Positions 43,501-52,733 of a stretch of DNA of 64,000 nucleotides are shown piece after piece. The stretch comes from Hymenobacter swuensis DY53 (GTDB taxonomy: Bacteria; Bacteroidota; Bacteroidia; Cytophagales; Hymenobacteraceae): positions 2,294,001 to 2,358,000 of the forward strand of contig NZ_CP007145.1 in assembly GCF_000576555.1 (NCBI RefSeq), read 5' to 3'. Within the stretch, counting starts at the first letter, position 1; each line of letters starts with the position of its first letter. The translations under genes were made by a program, and so were the position numbers. The notes under the pieces are model-generated. The model made no database searches and was not told where the DNA came from. It was given only the letters and a program-made list of their open reading frames with translations.

Positions 43501-44070
43501 CACCAACTGGCCTTTCACGCGCTCAAACTCCTCGGGGAAGTTTTCGGCGGCGGAGATGAGGCGGCCGATGCTGCGGGCGTCTTTGTCTTTGACGTGGGTT
43601 ACCTCGCCGTTGAGGTGTTGGCCGGTGGGGAAGTCCGACTGCTGGAGCAGGTCGTTGATCATACCCTGCAGACCGAGGGCGCGGCCGTCGTCGGGCGAGT
43701 AGATGCGGGTGATGCCGTAGCCTTGCAGCTCGGCAATTTCGGTGGGCAGAATCACGCCGCCGCCGCCGCCGAAGATTTTGACGTGCCCCGCGCCGCGCTC
43801 CTGCAGCAGGTCATACATGTACTTGAAGTACTCGTTGTGGCCGCCCTGGTAGGAGGTAATGGCAATGGCCTGGGCATCTTCCTGAATGGCGCAGTCCACG
43901 ATTTCCTGCACCGAGCGGTTGTGGCCAAGGTGAATTACTTCGGCCCCGCTGCTCTGGATGATGCGGCGCATAATATTAATGGCGGCGTCGTGCCCGTCAA
44001 ACAAGGCAGCGGCCGTGACGATGCGGACGTGGTTCTGAGGCTTATAGGGAGCTACGGGAGCTGGGTGCAT
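40582..44070 (-). CDS. icmF: fused B12-dependent acyl-CoA mutase with G-protein chaperone (IcmF-type)
   Basis: A 1162-residue fusion of the isobutyryl-CoA mutase class, interconverting branched and straight acyl-CoA using adenosylcobalamin. The B12-binding domain comes first (about 15-140; DGHDAA with the base-off H27). A linker (about 196-219) is followed by the MeaI-type GTPase: P-loop GTGGAGKSS with K231 and the NKFD motif at 365-368. A Gly/Ser linker (490-515) leads to the mutase barrel. GVFPFK fits the isobutyryl subfamily. Start 44070 is preferred over a longer frame. Monocistronic, with a GC-rich hairpin in the leader at 44113-44133. Confidence 0.9.
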   Translation of the reverse strand: MHPAPVAPYKPQNHVRIVTAAALFDGHDAAINIMRRIIQSSGAEVIHLGHNRSVQEIVDCAIQEDAQAIAITSYQGGHNEYFKYMYDLLQERGAGHVKIFGGGGGVILPTEIAELQGYGITRIYSPDDGRALGLQGMINDLLQQSDFPTGQHLNGEVTHVKDKDARSIGRLISAAENFPEEFERVKGQLVAEFQQSENGANTTNSQTPTLTPSHPHTTPILGITGTGGAGKSSLVDELVRRFLLDFPEKTIAIISVDPSKRKTGGALLGDRIRMNAINSPRVYMRSLATRQSNLALSKYVQDAVDVVKAAGFDLIILETSGIGQSDTEIIEHSDTSLYVMTPEYGAATQLEKIDMLDFADVIALNKFDKRGALDALRDVRKQYQRNHGHWDKPLDSMPVFGTIASQFNDPGMNRLYRAVLATVEARTGVPFASHLETSQEDSEKIYIIPPHRTRYLSEIAETNRQYDQWVQKQADVAQQLYGIRQAVGAVESLGDAAPNGSGSGNGSHGSGAGSLVAGLESTFQEIKLRLDGQNWKLLETWPQKVAAYKAPEFIFKVRDKEIRIQTHTTSLSQQQIPKISLPRYTAWGDLLKWQLQENVPGEFPYTAGVFPFKREGEDPTRMFAGEGGPERTNRRFHYVSMGLPAKRLSTAFDSVTLYGEDPDHRPDIYGKIGNSGVSVCSLDDAKKLYSGFNLADPMTSVSMTINGPAATIAAFFMNAAIDQQCELYIKENGLEAEIEAKIEAIYQELGQPRPRYQGELPQGNDGLGLLLLGVTGDQVLPQEVYHAIKTRTLAQVRGTVQADILKEDQAQNTCIFSTEFSLRLMGDVQQYFITNKVRNFYSVSISGYHIAEAGANPITQLALTLSNGFTFVEYYVSRGMNVNDFAPNLSFFFSNGIDPEYAVIGRVARRIWAKAMKLKYGADARSQMLKYHIQTSGRSLHAQEIDFNDIRTTLQALYAIYDNCNSLHTNAYDEAITTPTEASVRRAMAIQLIINRELGLAKNENPLQGSFIIEELTDLVEEAVLTEFDRITERGGVLGAMETMYQRGKIQEESMHYEMLKHTGEYPIIGVNTFLSSSGSPTVVPAEVIRATEEEKQYQITMLQALHARNHATTEQRLKQLQQVAVANGNLFEALMETAKFCSLGQITNALFEVGGQYRRNM

Positions 44071-44112
44071 ACGCGCAGGGCAAAGTGGGTGGAATTGGAG
44101 GGGTGAAGGTAC

Positions 44113-44133
44113 AAAAAAAGCCCCGGCGGGGCT
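44113..44133 (-). terminator. terminator-like hairpin in the leader of icmF
   Basis: AGCCCC pairs with GGGGCT around GGC, and on the minus strand a run of seven T bases follows. It sits about 45-65 bases upstream of the icmF ATG at 44070, with no minus-strand gene immediately upstream. Confidence 0.5.
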
Positions 44134-44182
44134 ATTCACGTAAGTTTGAGTGAACTTGCAGCAGCTAAAATTTTACTACCCA

Positions 44183-44662
44183 ATGTCTGAAACCAGTAAG
44201 CGCGTTGCTTCTTTCGCCGAGTTCAGGGAGGTCATAGAGAAACTGAAGAATCAGCCGGTATGGCAAAGCCGGGCCGGGAGTGGGACAGGATCCATTTTCA
44301 CGCTGCAATTCGGCCCGGTATCGGCCCGTGATGAAAAATGGGGCAAATTCTCGTTGATGGTTTGTTGCGCGTGGCGGATTGTAACGGCTGAGCGCGTTAT
44401 CTGTACATGGCACGAGGATGCCGATACCAGCCTGGCTCCTGCCTTACAGACATTGGAAAACAGTATGGTTGCCAATGCTGCTTTCACAGCGTGGGGTGAC
44501 CTGACCATTGATTTCTCAAATGGCCATTCACTGCACATCTGGAACGATGCTCCCTACATAGATTCTGACAGTTGGTTTATTATCTGTGAAGGACTAGGGA
44601 ATTATTGGGTGGACCCCCGCAATACTTTCATCCACGAGCCCCACGAGCCCGAAGTTGATTAG
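44183..44662 (+). CDS. orphan small soluble protein
   Basis: A 159-residue protein without signal peptide, somewhat lower in GC than its neighbours. It has an N-terminal helix (RVASFAEFREVIEKLKNQPVW), then beta-like segments with many aromatic residues (WGKFSLMVCCAWRIVTAERVICTW, FTAWGDLTIDFSNGHSLHIWNDAPYIDSDSWFIICEG) and an acidic tail (HEPEVD). Small acidic orphans of this kind are often immunity proteins, but that is inference from style only. The start at 44183 is chosen over a 44150 ATG because the preceding eleven residues look unrelated. Divergent from icmF. Confidence 0.75.
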   Translation: MSETSKRVASFAEFREVIEKLKNQPVWQSRAGSGTGSIFTLQFGPVSARDEKWGKFSLMVCCAWRIVTAERVICTWHEDADTSLAPALQTLENSMVANAAFTAWGDLTIDFSNGHSLHIWNDAPYIDSDSWFIICEGLGNYWVDPRNTFIHEPHEPEVD

Positions 44663-44691
44663 CTAGGGATAAAAAAAGCAAGGTTACCCAA

Positions 44692-44985
44692 GTGTCATTG
44701 ACTGCTGCCGGGGCGACAAGGGCTGGTGGTGGCGTGGCAATGCTGTATAAACGAGTGACATTGACTGCTGTCCTAGTGACATTAAGAGGTGACGAGGTGA
44801 CAATGCGCGCTGACCCGGTAGCAATGGCGAATGACCCAGTGGCAACGCCTTGCGGCGGGGTGGCAAGAGCTGCTGACTCAGTGACAAGGGGCACTGCCTG
44901 CGTGGCAATGAGCAGTGACGAGGTGACAGCAGACACTGGCGGGGTGACAAAGCCCCGTGGCCTGTTCACAACAGGCATTGACCTC
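44692..44985. repeat. degenerate 21-bp tandem repeat array
   Basis: About 14 contiguous 21-base units begin at 44692, 44713, 44734 and so on to 44965. Most start GTGACA or GTGGCA and the rest of each unit varies. The period is exact and divisible by three, so the peptides read as heptads, for example VTMRADP, VAMANDP and VTLRGDE on the plus strand. Several frames on both strands stay open through the array (plus 44692-45075, minus 44628-45032, minus 44684-44950), none with a clear start and family. It lies between two orphan small genes. Confidence 0.8.
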
Positions 44986-45071
44986 CGCGCGCTGGGTGTT
45001 GCGTGCTTTACACTACTTCGTGTGCAAGCCACAAGGGAAAGGGAAGTGGGCGAGGCTGGTGAGACGCCAGG

Positions 45072-45350
45072 CTAAAATCCTTCTTCCGGAAAGTGAGGGC
45101 CAGTACTGGGGTTGAGCGCCTGTTCAAGTGGGCCTGTCCGCAATAAATCAGCAATAGCTGCGGTGATACACTCCCGGGTGAGCTCTTTTACGAACAGATC
45201 AGGCGGCTTTAGATAAAGGCCGGCGAGTGGTTTGCCTTCAGCTATGTCCTGCTGGACAGCAGTGGTCAAAAACCGGAATGTCCAGACGTTGATGCCATAA
45301 AACCGGCCATCGGGCAGGGTTACGTTGATGTTACAAAACTCATTTCGCAT
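45072..45350 (-). CDS. orphan small hypothetical protein
   Basis: A 92-residue protein, soluble, without recognisable family. It begins MRNEFCNINVTLPDGRFYGINVW, has a central LTTAVQQDIAEGKPLAGLYLKPPDLFVKEL and ends NPSTGPHFPEEGF, an alternation of short strands and loops. The C-terminus is close to the 21-bp array, and its size and position match the other orphan at 44183-44662. These may be two halves of an accessory gene pair, but nothing shown here proves it. The start is the first ATG, with no signal peptide. Confidence 0.6.
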   Translation of the reverse strand: MRNEFCNINVTLPDGRFYGINVWTFRFLTTAVQQDIAEGKPLAGLYLKPPDLFVKELTRECITAAIADLLRTGPLEQALNPSTGPHFPEEGF

Positions 45351-45443
45351 GTCGGACTCACCAAAGTCGACATATTCAAACTCTAGCTAAAGGGTGAAAT
45401 CACTCATTCGAAATGAGAATAGACTGAGCAAGAGAAAACAAAA

Positions 45444-45532
45444 TTTTAGCCCGCAGCGGCCGTGGAAGAAACGTAGAGGGCGCAGAACTCAGCGTCTTCT
45501 GCTCCAACCTCTGCGTCCTCTGCGGGCTAAAA
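45444..45532. repeat. inverted repeat, probable terminator or dispersed element
   Basis: TTTTAGCCCGCAG (45444-45456) pairs with CTGCGGGCTAAAA (45520-45532), with a CGCAGA/TCTGCG pair inside. No ORF is supported in 45351-45664. Confidence 0.6.
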
Positions 45533-45664
45533 ACAGCTGAATAAACTAGCTGCAGTTGCGCCAGCCGGAAGCCTGCCCGCCCGTTGTCGAAACCCTGCAT
45601 CGTTTCTGATTCAGGTTGGCCTCATAAAACGGGTTGTCTTTCGGAAGACGCGCAAAACGCCCGC

Positions 45665-46519
45665 CTACTCCGTGAGTACCGTGAAGTACAGGCTGGGCTG
45701 CATGGCGTGGATGGTCCAGGCGGCCTGGCTGTTCTCGCGCTCCACCATTACCTGTTTCCGCTCCCGGGTCACGGGGATGGAAAAGTACTTGTCCCAGGGG
45801 TTGGTTTTCTCGCTTTGCAGCCACTGAATGGTAGCCATGACGGGCTGGGCCTCCAGCGTGAGGGCGTAGGGGCGGAGGTCCACCGTGAGCCAGCCCTGCT
45901 GCCGGTTGGTAGTCAGCAACTGAATATCCCGGGAGAGCAAAGCACGGCCGGGCCGGCCGTTTTCCACGGTGTACAGGTTGAGGCGGAAGCGGAGCTGCTC
46001 GTAGTTGTTGGCGGCCAGATACACGTGAAACTCCTCCAGGTAGGTCGGGCGGGTGGGGCGTAGCAGGGTGCCCAACTCCCAGCCCCATTCGTCGTCCACG
46101 GTTTCCTTGCCGCTGGAGCCGCCGGTCCAGTGCACGTCGCCCTTCTCCTTGTTGCGGCCCAGTAGCGCGGGATGCACGCGCGGGTGCTCCACCACCACTG
46201 TCCCGAGAGCCTGCTCCTGAGGCATCACCTTGAATACGCGCTGCCCGGCCGCTAGCGCCGCCGGGGCCACGGCCGTGCGCGAGAAGCCCACCGAAGTAAC
46301 TACCAGCGTATCGCTCAGGCCGGCGGGCAGGCGCAGCAGGTAGCGGCCCTGCTCGTCGGCCACCGTGCCGATGCCCCGGCCGGGTACGCCCAGGGTGGCA
46401 AAGGGCACCGGCTCGTTGGTGCGCTCATTGAGCACTTGACCTTCCAGAATAGCGGTCTGGGCGTACAGTGCCGCCGGAAGGATACTTACTAACAGGCTAA
46501 AAAACAGCCGACGAATCAT
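45665..46519 (-). CDS. exported carboxypeptidase-regulatory-like domain protein
   Basis: A 284-residue protein with a clear signal peptide (MIRRLFFSLLVSILPAALYAQ). The first 95 residues of the mature part are a CarboxypepD_reg-like beta-sandwich (LEGQVLNERTNEPVPFATLGVPGRGIGTVADEQGRYLLRLP). A beta-rich second domain follows, with EEFHVYLAANNYEQLRFRLNLYTVENGRPG and IQWLQSEKTNPWDKYFSIPVT. The layout is common in Bacteroidota for outer-membrane or surface proteins. Start 46519 is placed by the leader; the frame upstream is not coding. Monocistronic. Function unknown. Confidence 0.85.
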   Translation of the reverse strand: MIRRLFFSLLVSILPAALYAQTAILEGQVLNERTNEPVPFATLGVPGRGIGTVADEQGRYLLRLPAGLSDTLVVTSVGFSRTAVAPAALAAGQRVFKVMPQEQALGTVVVEHPRVHPALLGRNKEKGDVHWTGGSSGKETVDDEWGWELGTLLRPTRPTYLEEFHVYLAANNYEQLRFRLNLYTVENGRPGRALLSRDIQLLTTNRQQGWLTVDLRPYALTLEAQPVMATIQWLQSEKTNPWDKYFSIPVTRERKQVMVERENSQAAWTIHAMQPSLYFTVLTE

Positions 46520-46842
46520 GGGCGGGGGTAGAAAACAGCACGGATAACTACCCGAAGGTAAGCCGGACCTGAGCAAATTCGATGGGATATGCGGGCGGTC
46601 CGGCGAGTAGGAACGGTAACCTGTTGGCTTGGTGAAATATGGTGTTTTTCGCTTATTAAACAGAAATATGGAAGCTGATGGACCGCCCGGACGGATAGTG
46701 GACGCAACGCATCTACGGCCGCCTATTCGGTCCTGGATTCCGGCGCGAAAATTCGGGGTACTAATCCGGCCCAAACGCCAAACGGCCAGACCACCCCGTA
46801 GGGAGGCCCGGCCGTTGGTGCCGAGGGCAAGCAGCGCTGACG
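46520..46842. other. intergenic region between a surface protein gene and fdhA
   Basis: About 320 bases. A weak hairpin AACGGCC/GGCCGTT lies at about 46783-46817, just after the fdhA stop on the minus strand. No gene is supported. Confidence 0.4.
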
Positions 46843-48075
46843 TTATGCCGGCTCCTTCTCCTTCTTCTTGGCTTTGGGCTTGATGTCCGGAATCAGGTTG
46901 TGCGGGTTGAGTACGAACTTCTTGGCGACGCCGCTGTCGAATTCCTCGTACCCACGCGGGGCGTCGTCGAGGCTGATGACTTCCACGTTCACGGCTTTGG
47001 CAATCTGCACCTTGTCGTACAGAATGGCCTGCATCAGCTGGCGGTTGTAGCTGAGCACGGGCGTCTGGCCGGTGTGCAGCGAATGGCTCTTGGCCCAGCC
47101 TAGGCCGAAGCGGATGGACAGGCTGCCTTTCTGCGCGGCCTCGTCCTTGGCGCCCGGGTCCTCGGTCACGTACAAGCCGGGGATGCCGATGGAGCCGCCT
47201 GCCCGGGTGATTTCCATGAGCGAGTTGAGCACGGCGGCCGGCACTTCCGTCTTGGAGTCGGTGCCGTGGCCGCTGGCCTCGAAGCCCACGCAGTCGATGG
47301 CACAGTCGATTTCCGGCACGCCCAGAATCTGGGTGATTTGCTCGGTGAGGGTGGCGTCCAGCGTCAGGTCCACGGTTTCGCAGCCGAAGGAGCGGGCGTG
47401 GGCCAAACGGGCCTTGTTCATGTCGCCCACAATCACCACGGCGGCACCCAGCAACTGCGCCGAAGCGGCAGCGGCCAACCCTACGGGGCCGGCTCCGGCC
47501 ACGTACACCGTCGCGCCTGGTCCCACGCCGGCCTTCACAGCCCCGTGGAAACCGGTCGGGAAAATGTCGCTGAGCATGGTCAGGTCCCGGATTTTCTCCA
47601 TGGCCTGGTCTTTATCGGGGAAGCGTAATAGGTTGAAGTCGGCGTAGGGCACCATCACGTACTCGGCCTGGCCACCAATCCAGCCGCCCATGTCCACGTA
47701 GCCGTAGGCCCCGCCGGCGCGGCCCTCGTTCACGGTCAGGCAGATGCCGGTTTTCATTTCGCGGCAGGTGCGGCAGCGGCCACAGGCCACGTTGAACGGC
47801 ACCGACACTAGGTCGCCTTTCTTGAGGAACTCCACGTCGGCCCCCATTTCAATCACCTCGCCCGTGATTTCGTGGCCCAGCACCAGGCCCGATGGGGCCG
47901 TAGTCCGGCCGCGCACCATATGCTGGTCGGAACCGCAGATGTTGGTGGAAACTACTTTCAACACCACGCCGTGCGTGATTTTCTTGCCTTTCGGATTCTT
48001 CAACTCCGGAAACGCAATATTCTGCACCTCGACTTTGCCGGGGCCGGTGTACACAACGCCTCTGTTATCAGCCAT
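46843..48075 (-). CDS. fdhA: zinc-dependent formaldehyde dehydrogenase (glutathione-independent type)
   Basis: Oxidises formaldehyde with NAD+ without added glutathione. The 410-residue length matches FdhA, which is longer than ordinary zinc alcohol dehydrogenases. The catalytic zinc site includes C47 (NICGSDQH) and H68-E69 (LGHEITG). The structural zinc cysteines are C98, C101, C104 and C112. The Rossmann motif is GAGPVGLAAA. The C-terminal tail is Lys-rich (PKAKKKEKEPA). The HbpS-type gene at 48142 lies upstream on the same strand, but a terminator (48104-48137) separates them. Confidence 0.93.
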   Translation of the reverse strand: MADNRGVVYTGPGKVEVQNIAFPELKNPKGKKITHGVVLKVVSTNICGSDQHMVRGRTTAPSGLVLGHEITGEVIEMGADVEFLKKGDLVSVPFNVACGRCRTCREMKTGICLTVNEGRAGGAYGYVDMGGWIGGQAEYVMVPYADFNLLRFPDKDQAMEKIRDLTMLSDIFPTGFHGAVKAGVGPGATVYVAGAGPVGLAAAASAQLLGAAVVIVGDMNKARLAHARSFGCETVDLTLDATLTEQITQILGVPEIDCAIDCVGFEASGHGTDSKTEVPAAVLNSLMEITRAGGSIGIPGLYVTEDPGAKDEAAQKGSLSIRFGLGWAKSHSLHTGQTPVLSYNRQLMQAILYDKVQIAKAVNVEVISLDDAPRGYEEFDSGVAKKFVLNPHNLIPDIKPKAKKKEKEPA

Positions 48076-48103
48076 GTGAGTAGGAATGTGAGTGGAGAAA
48101 TAA

Positions 48104-48137
48104 AACAGCCCGCCCCCAGGGATGGGAGCGGGCTGTT
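48104..48137 (-). terminator. hairpin terminator of the HbpS/GlcG-like gene
   Basis: AACAGCCCGC (48104-48113) pairs exactly with GCGGGCTGTT (48128-48137), and the minus strand continues TTATTTC. Confidence 0.75.
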
Positions 48138-48141
48138 GGGC

Positions 48142-48549
48142 CTAGCGGCCGCCGACAGCCTGTGCGCCGGCTTCGGCTACCGTATGGTCGTTTTCTACCG
48201 AGTCGCCGGACACGCCGATGGCTCCGATAACCTTGCCGCTGGCATCCTTAATAGGTATGCCGCCAGGGAAGGTGATCAGGCCTCCATTAGAATGCTCAAT
48301 GCCAAACAACGAGCCGCCGGGCTGCGAAAGGCCGCCAATAGCCCCGGTTGGCATATCGAAGAAGCGGGCTGTTTTGGCCTTCTTGATGGAGATGTCCAGT
48401 GAGCCGAGCCACGCGTCGTCCATGCGGGCGAAGGCCGTTAGGTTGGCGCCGGCATCTACCACGGCAATGTTCATTTTCACGCCCATTTCGAGGGATTTCT
48501 CGTGTGCGGCCTTCACGGCGGCCTGGGCTTGTTCGAGGGTAATACCCAT
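48142..48549 (-). CDS. HbpS/GlcG family (DUF336) protein
   Basis: A 135-residue single-domain protein of the GlcG/HbpS family, which includes small heme- or cobalamin-binding and glycolate-associated proteins. The fold is shown by [53 protein letters not shown], the glycine-rich [29 protein letters not shown] and the Ala/Gly-rich end. No signal peptide, so cytoplasmic. It lies just upstream of fdhA, with a terminator between, which suggests but does not prove a link in C1 or aldehyde metabolism. Confidence 0.88.
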   Translation of the reverse strand: MGITLEQAQAAVKAAHEKSLEMGVKMNIAVVDAGANLTAFARMDDAWLGSLDISIKKAKTARFFDMPTGAIGGLSQPGGSLFGIEHSNGGLITFPGGIPIKDASGKVIGAIGVSGDSVENDHTVAEAGAQAVGGR

Positions 48550-48774
48550 AATGCTTGGTTGGGAAGGTTAGGTGAAAGAACAGTGTTCCTTCCACAACGG
48601 GGATTCAGCCGCCTTGTTCAGTTCCGGCCACGCGGTTGCGACGATTCGTGCGCTTTTTGCGACGATACTGTACCGTTGCGCCGGGTTTGCCACTGTGGTT
48701 AGTTACCGACGAGAGCCGAATCAGGGTGAAACCGGGTCAGGGAGGGTGGCCGAAGCGGGCGTTGGGTCGGCCAT

Positions 48775-48807
48775 TTTAGCTTTTCCCGGGCCTTTCCCGT
48801 ATCTTCG
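48775..48807 (+). promoter_or_regulatory. putative promoter of lepA
   Basis: TTTA (48775-48778), a 21-base spacer and TATCTTCG (48800-48807) give a near-consensus Bacteroidota promoter, with transcription expected near 48814 and a short leader before GTG at 48830. Confidence 0.5.
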
Positions 48808-48829
48808 CCACTGCAAAAAACCGCCTCTA

Positions 48830-50617
48830 GTGAAGAACATCCGCAATTTCTGCATCATCGCCCACATCGACCACGGCAAGAGCACGCTGGCCGACCGCCT
48901 GCTGGAATTTACCAGTACTGTCTCCAAGCGCGATATGCAAGCTCAGCTGCTCGACAACATGGACCTAGAGCGGGAGCGGGGCATCACCATCAAGAGCCAC
49001 GCCATTCAGATGCAGTACCCCTACAAAGGGGAAATCTACACGCTCAACCTGATTGACACGCCCGGTCACGTCGATTTCAGCTACGAGGTATCCCGCTCCA
49101 TTGCCGCCTGCGAAGGCGCTTTGCTGATCGTGGACTCGTCGCAGGGTATCGAGGCCCAGACGATTTCCAATCTGTACCTGGCTATCGGCTCCGACCTGAC
49201 CATCATTCCGGTGCTCAACAAGATTGACCTGCCGCACTCCATGCCGGAGGAGGTCAGCGACGAAATCGTGGACCTTATAGGCTGCGACCGGGACGAAATC
49301 ATCCCCGCCTCGGGCAAGTCGGGCATTGGCATCGAAGCCATCCTGAACGCCATCTGCGAGCGGGTTCCCGCCCCGGTCGGCGACCCGGACGCGCCGCTGC
49401 AGGCCCTGATTTTCGACTCTGTTTTCAACTCCTACCGGGGTATCGAAGTTCTGTTCCGCATCAAGAACGGTACTATGAAAAAGGGCGACAAGCTCCGCTT
49501 CATGGCCACCGGCAAGGAATACGGCGCCGACGAAATCGGTATTCTGGGCCTCAACCAGGAGCCGCGCCTCGAAATCGGGGCCGGCAACGTGGGCTATCTC
49601 ATTTCGGGCATCAAGGAAGCCCGCGAAGTGAAGGTCGGTGACACCATCACGCACGTGGCGCGGCCCACCACTGAAGCCATTCAGGGCTTCGCCGATGTGA
49701 AGCCGATGGTATTCGCCGGTATCTACCCCGTAGAAACCACCGAGTACGAGGAGCTGCGCTCGTGCATGGAAAAGCTCCAGCTCAACGATGCCTCTCTGGT
49801 GTGGGAGCCCGAAACGTCGGTGGCCCTGGGCTTCGGCTTCCGCTGCGGGTTCCTGGGCATGCTGCACATGGAAATCGTGCAAGAGCGTTTGGAGCGCGAG
49901 TTCAACATGACGGTCATTACCACCGTGCCCTCGGTGCAGTTCCACGCCACCGGCACCAAGGATCAGCGCCTGGTTATCAACGCCCCGAGCGAAATGCCGG
50001 AGCCGAACATGATCAAGCTGATCGAGGAGCCCTACATCAAGGCTCAGATCATCACGGCTTCCGATTACGTGGGGCCCATCATCACGCTGTGCATGGAGAA
50101 GCGCGGCATCATCAAAGGCCAGAGCTACCTGACTTCCGAGCGGGTAGAACTGTCGTTTGAGCTGCCGCTGTCGGAAATCGTGTTCGACTTCTTCGACAAG
50201 CTCAAGACCATTTCGCGCGGCTACGCCTCGCTCGATTACGAGCTGATCGGCTTCCGCGAGTCGGACATGGTGAAGCTCGACATCATGCTGAACGGGGAGA
50301 AGGTCGATGCCCTGTCGGCCATCGTGCACCGCTCCAAGAGCTACGAGTGGGGCCGCCGTCTCTGCGAAAAGCTCCGGGAGCTGCTCCCACGCCAGCAGTT
50401 CGAAATTGCCATCCAGGCCAGCATCGGGCAGAAAATCATTTCGCGGGAAACCGTGAAGGCCCTGCGCAAAAACGTAATTGCCAAGTGCTACGGCGGCGAC
50501 ATCAGCCGCAAGCGCAAGCTGCTCGAAAAGCAGAAGGAAGGCAAGAAGCGGATGCGCCAGGTTGGCTCCGTAGAAATTCCGCAGGAGGCCTTCCTGGCCG
50601 TCCTCAAAATCGACTAA
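48830..50617 (+). CDS. lepA: elongation factor 4 (LepA)
   Basis: A translational GTPase that remodels the ribosome. It is 595 residues from a GTG at 48830 ([18 protein letters not shown]), which is the correct LepA N-terminus; an upstream ATG in frame adds 86 unrelated residues. G1 [10 protein letters not shown]3 DTPGHVDF, G4 NKIDLP, the translation factor domains and the C-terminal LepA-specific domain ([15 protein letters not shown] to [10 protein letters not shown]) are all in place. It is preceded by a promoter at 48775-48807 and followed by a terminator, so it is a single transcription unit. Confidence 0.98.
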   Translation: MKNIRNFCIIAHIDHGKSTLADRLLEFTSTVSKRDMQAQLLDNMDLERERGITIKSHAIQMQYPYKGEIYTLNLIDTPGHVDFSYEVSRSIAACEGALLIVDSSQGIEAQTISNLYLAIGSDLTIIPVLNKIDLPHSMPEEVSDEIVDLIGCDRDEIIPASGKSGIGIEAILNAICERVPAPVGDPDAPLQALIFDSVFNSYRGIEVLFRIKNGTMKKGDKLRFMATGKEYGADEIGILGLNQEPRLEIGAGNVGYLISGIKEAREVKVGDTITHVARPTTEAIQGFADVKPMVFAGIYPVETTEYEELRSCMEKLQLNDASLVWEPETSVALGFGFRCGFLGMLHMEIVQERLEREFNMTVITTVPSVQFHATGTKDQRLVINAPSEMPEPNMIKLIEEPYIKAQIITASDYVGPIITLCMEKRGIIKGQSYLTSERVELSFELPLSEIVFDFFDKLKTISRGYASLDYELIGFRESDMVKLDIMLNGEKVDALSAIVHRSKSYEWGRRLCEKLRELLPRQQFEIAIQASIGQKIISRETVKALRKNVIAKCYGGDISRKRKLLEKQKEGKKRMRQVGSVEIPQEAFLAVLKID

Positions 50618-50625
50618 CGAAGTGG

Positions 50626-50654
50626 AACGCGCCCCATCGGGGCGCGTTTTTTTT
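50626..50654 (+). terminator. rho-independent terminator of lepA
   Basis: AACGCGCCCC pairs with GGGGCGCGTT and is followed by a run of T bases, eight bases after the lepA stop. Confidence 0.85.
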
Positions 50655-50730
50655 GTATTCACACCAACAACGCATTTTCCACCTCATACACTTCTTGACA
50701 CGGCGTGTTATGATTTACTCATTCTAAGAC

Positions 50731-50922
50731 ATGTCCTCAACCCTTCTCAAGAACTGTACGAGCCAGGAACAGCTGGAAAAGATCATCAAAGGCCAGGAGC
50801 GTAAGTTCCGGTGGAGAGATGACTGGCCCACGATGGAAGCCGCCCTGCAGGCTGCCGGTACGGCCGCCATTGCCGCCCACGAAAACAAGAAAACTACTGA
50901 CCAACCCCAAGACCCTGCTTAA
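50731..50922 (+). CDS. small hypothetical protein upstream of folD
   Basis: A 63-residue protein, soluble and charged: an N-terminal helix (TSQEQLEKIIKGQERKFRWRDDW), an Ala-rich helix (TMEAALQAAGTAAIAAHENKK) and a Gln/Pro-rich tail. It ends 12 bases before the folD ATG, so they are probably one operon. No family is recognised. Codon use agrees with the neighbours, which favours a real gene, but a short ORF could also be fortuitous. Confidence 0.6.
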   Translation: MSSTLLKNCTSQEQLEKIIKGQERKFRWRDDWPTMEAALQAAGTAAIAAHENKKTTDQPQDPA

Positions 50923-50934
50923 CTGCCAAACCCC

Positions 50935-51846
50935 ATGACCACTGCCCCCGACGCCACGACCTACCGCCTCATCGACGGCAAGCAAACCGCCGAGGCCATC
51001 AAGGAAGAAATTGCTGCCGAAGTAGCCCAGCGTAAAGCAGCTGGCCAGAAGACGCCGCACTTGGCGGCTATTCTGGTGGGCCACGACGGTGGCTCGGAAA
51101 CCTACGTGCGTAATAAAGTGCTGGCCTGCGAGCGGGTAGGCTTTGAAAGCACGCTGCTGCGTTACGAAGACACCATCACGGAAGCCGAACTGCTGGCCAA
51201 GGTGCAAGAGCTGAACGAGGACGAAAGCATCGACGGCTTCATTGTACAGTTGCCGCTGCCGCGCCACATCGATACCAACAAGGTGATTGAGGCAGTGCGG
51301 CCGGAGAAGGACGTGGACGGTTTCCACCCGATGAATATCGGGCGGATGGTGGCCGGCCTGCCGGCCCTACTGCCTGCCACGCCCTCAGGCATCGTGGAAC
51401 TGCTACGGCGCTACGAGCTGCCGACGGATGGTATGCACTGCGTGGTAATCGGGCGCAGTAACATTGTGGGTACGCCGGTTAGTATTTTGCTGGCCAAGAA
51501 CTTAGAGCCTGGTAACTGTACCGTGACTTTATGCCACTCGCGCACCCAGAACTTAGCCGACATCACCCGCACCGCCGATATACTGGTAGCCGCTTTGGGC
51601 CGTCCGGAGTTCGTGACGGCCGACATGGTGAAGCCCGGCGCGGTGGTAATCGACGTGGGCACTACCCGCGTGGAAGATGCCGACAAGAAGTCGGGCTGGG
51701 CGCTGAAAGGCGACGTGAACTTTGCTGAAGTGGCACCGCTTGCTTCCTATATCACGCCCGTGCCGGGTGGGGTCGGGCCGATGACCATTGCCATGCTGCT
51801 GCTGAATACGCTGCGGGCAGCGAAGGGCGAAGTGTACCCAAAGTAA
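50935..51846 (+). CDS. folD: bifunctional methylenetetrahydrofolate dehydrogenase/cyclohydrolase
   Basis: Oxidises 5,10-methylene-THF to methenyl-THF and hydrolyses it to 10-formyl-THF, supplying one-carbon units for purines and initiator tRNA. At 303 residues it has the normal size. It carries the substrate-site YVRNK motif (residues 57-61), the conserved QLPLP, the NADP-binding [16 protein letters not shown] and the C-terminal [15 protein letters not shown]. The start ATG at 50935 is clear. It lies directly behind the 63-residue ORF, with about 160 bases before queE. Confidence 0.97.
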   Translation: MTTAPDATTYRLIDGKQTAEAIKEEIAAEVAQRKAAGQKTPHLAAILVGHDGGSETYVRNKVLACERVGFESTLLRYEDTITEAELLAKVQELNEDESIDGFIVQLPLPRHIDTNKVIEAVRPEKDVDGFHPMNIGRMVAGLPALLPATPSGIVELLRRYELPTDGMHCVVIGRSNIVGTPVSILLAKNLEPGNCTVTLCHSRTQNLADITRTADILVAALGRPEFVTADMVKPGAVVIDVGTTRVEDADKKSGWALKGDVNFAEVAPLASYITPVPGGVGPMTIAMLLLNTLRAAKGEVYPK

Positions 51847-52065
51847 CGTGAAACCAACAGGAGGGAAGATCACTTGAACCCAACGTAGAATATACAGGGT
51901 TAAATCGGTGCTTGGCCTCGTTAAATCCAATTAAAACCGCCTCAGGCTTTTAGAATTCGGGGCAGTGTACTACTTTTAAAGTCGGGCCGTTAGGGCGGAG
52001 GTCGGGTGCGCAGGCATTCGGAGCCGCCCAACGGCCCGGCTTGTCGTTTTCAGATTACCCACGTT

Positions 52066-52716
52066 TTGCTGCACGAACTTCCCGTTACGTCGGCGTCCCC
52101 GGCCCCCGGGACGACGGCTTCCGAACTGCCCGTTATGGAGCAGTTCTATACCATTCAGGGCGAAGGCTATAACACCGGCCGCGCCGCTTACTTCATCCGC
52201 TTGGGCGGGTGTGATGTGGGCTGCGTATGGTGCGATGTGAAAGAATCATGGCCCATCGACGCGCACCCACGCCAGGCCATTGCCCGCCTCGTGGCGGCGG
52301 CCACTGCCGATGCGGGCCGCAACGTGGTCATTACCGGCGGCGAGCCGCTGATGCACGATCTGGCTCCGCTCACGGCCGCGCTGCACGAAGCCGGCTGCCG
52401 GAACTGGATTGAAACCAGCGGTGCGTATCCGCTCAGCGGCCAGTGGGACTGGATCTGCGTATCGCCCAAGAAATTCAAGGCTCCGCTGCCGTCGGTGCTG
52501 GCGGCCGCGCACGAGTTGAAGATAATTGTGTTCAATAAAAGTGATTTTGCCTGGGCCGAGCAGCACGCTGCTTTGGTAAGGCCCGATTGCCGACTCTATC
52601 TGCAGCCGGAGTGGAGCAAAGCTCCTGAGATGATGCCGCTCATTGTGGAATACGTCAAGAACAATCCGCAATGGCAGGTTTCGTTACAAACCCATAAGTT
52701 TCTCGACATTCCGTAG
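52066..52716 (+). CDS. queE: 7-carboxy-7-deazaguanine synthase (radical SAM)
   Basis: Rearranges 6-carboxytetrahydropterin to 7-carboxy-7-deazaguanine on the way to queuosine (preQ0). The radical SAM iron-sulfur cysteines are in CDVGCVWCD, with MEQFYTIQGEGYNTG and RLGGCD before and ITGGEPLMH after. The start is uncertain: GTG at 52006, TTG at 52066 and ATG at 52135 are all in frame. The TTG is used because homologues begin about ten to twenty residues before MEQFYTIQGEG; the ATG gives a shorter, still plausible protein. The PorE-like gene follows after 17 bases. Confidence 0.88.
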   Translation: MLHELPVTSASPAPGTTASELPVMEQFYTIQGEGYNTGRAAYFIRLGGCDVGCVWCDVKESWPIDAHPRQAIARLVAAATADAGRNVVITGGEPLMHDLAPLTAALHEAGCRNWIETSGAYPLSGQWDWICVSPKKFKAPLPSVLAAAHELKIIVFNKSDFAWAEQHAALVRPDCRLYLQPEWSKAPEMMPLIVEYVKNNPQWQVSLQTHKFLDIP

Positions 52717-52733
52717 CGTCCTACTTTCCCCCT

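Noticed and set aside
44692..44985. CRISPR array
   Set aside because: Period is 21 with no distinct spacers and no conserved 25-40 base repeat, and no cas genes are nearby. It is a degenerate tandem repeat.
45546..46088. 180-residue minus-strand frame overlapping the surface protein gene
   Set aside because: Overlaps the real gene at 45665-46519 in another register and has no start codon or family; its last part in 45546-45664 is not supported on its own.
48965..50662. 565-residue minus-strand frame over lepA
   Set aside because: Antisense shadow of lepA, with no promoter, family motif or sensible start.
50695..50714. sigma-70-like promoter (TTGACA then TATGAT) before 50731
   Set aside because: The two boxes are only eight bases apart, far from the 17 needed, and this consensus is not that of Bacteroidota.
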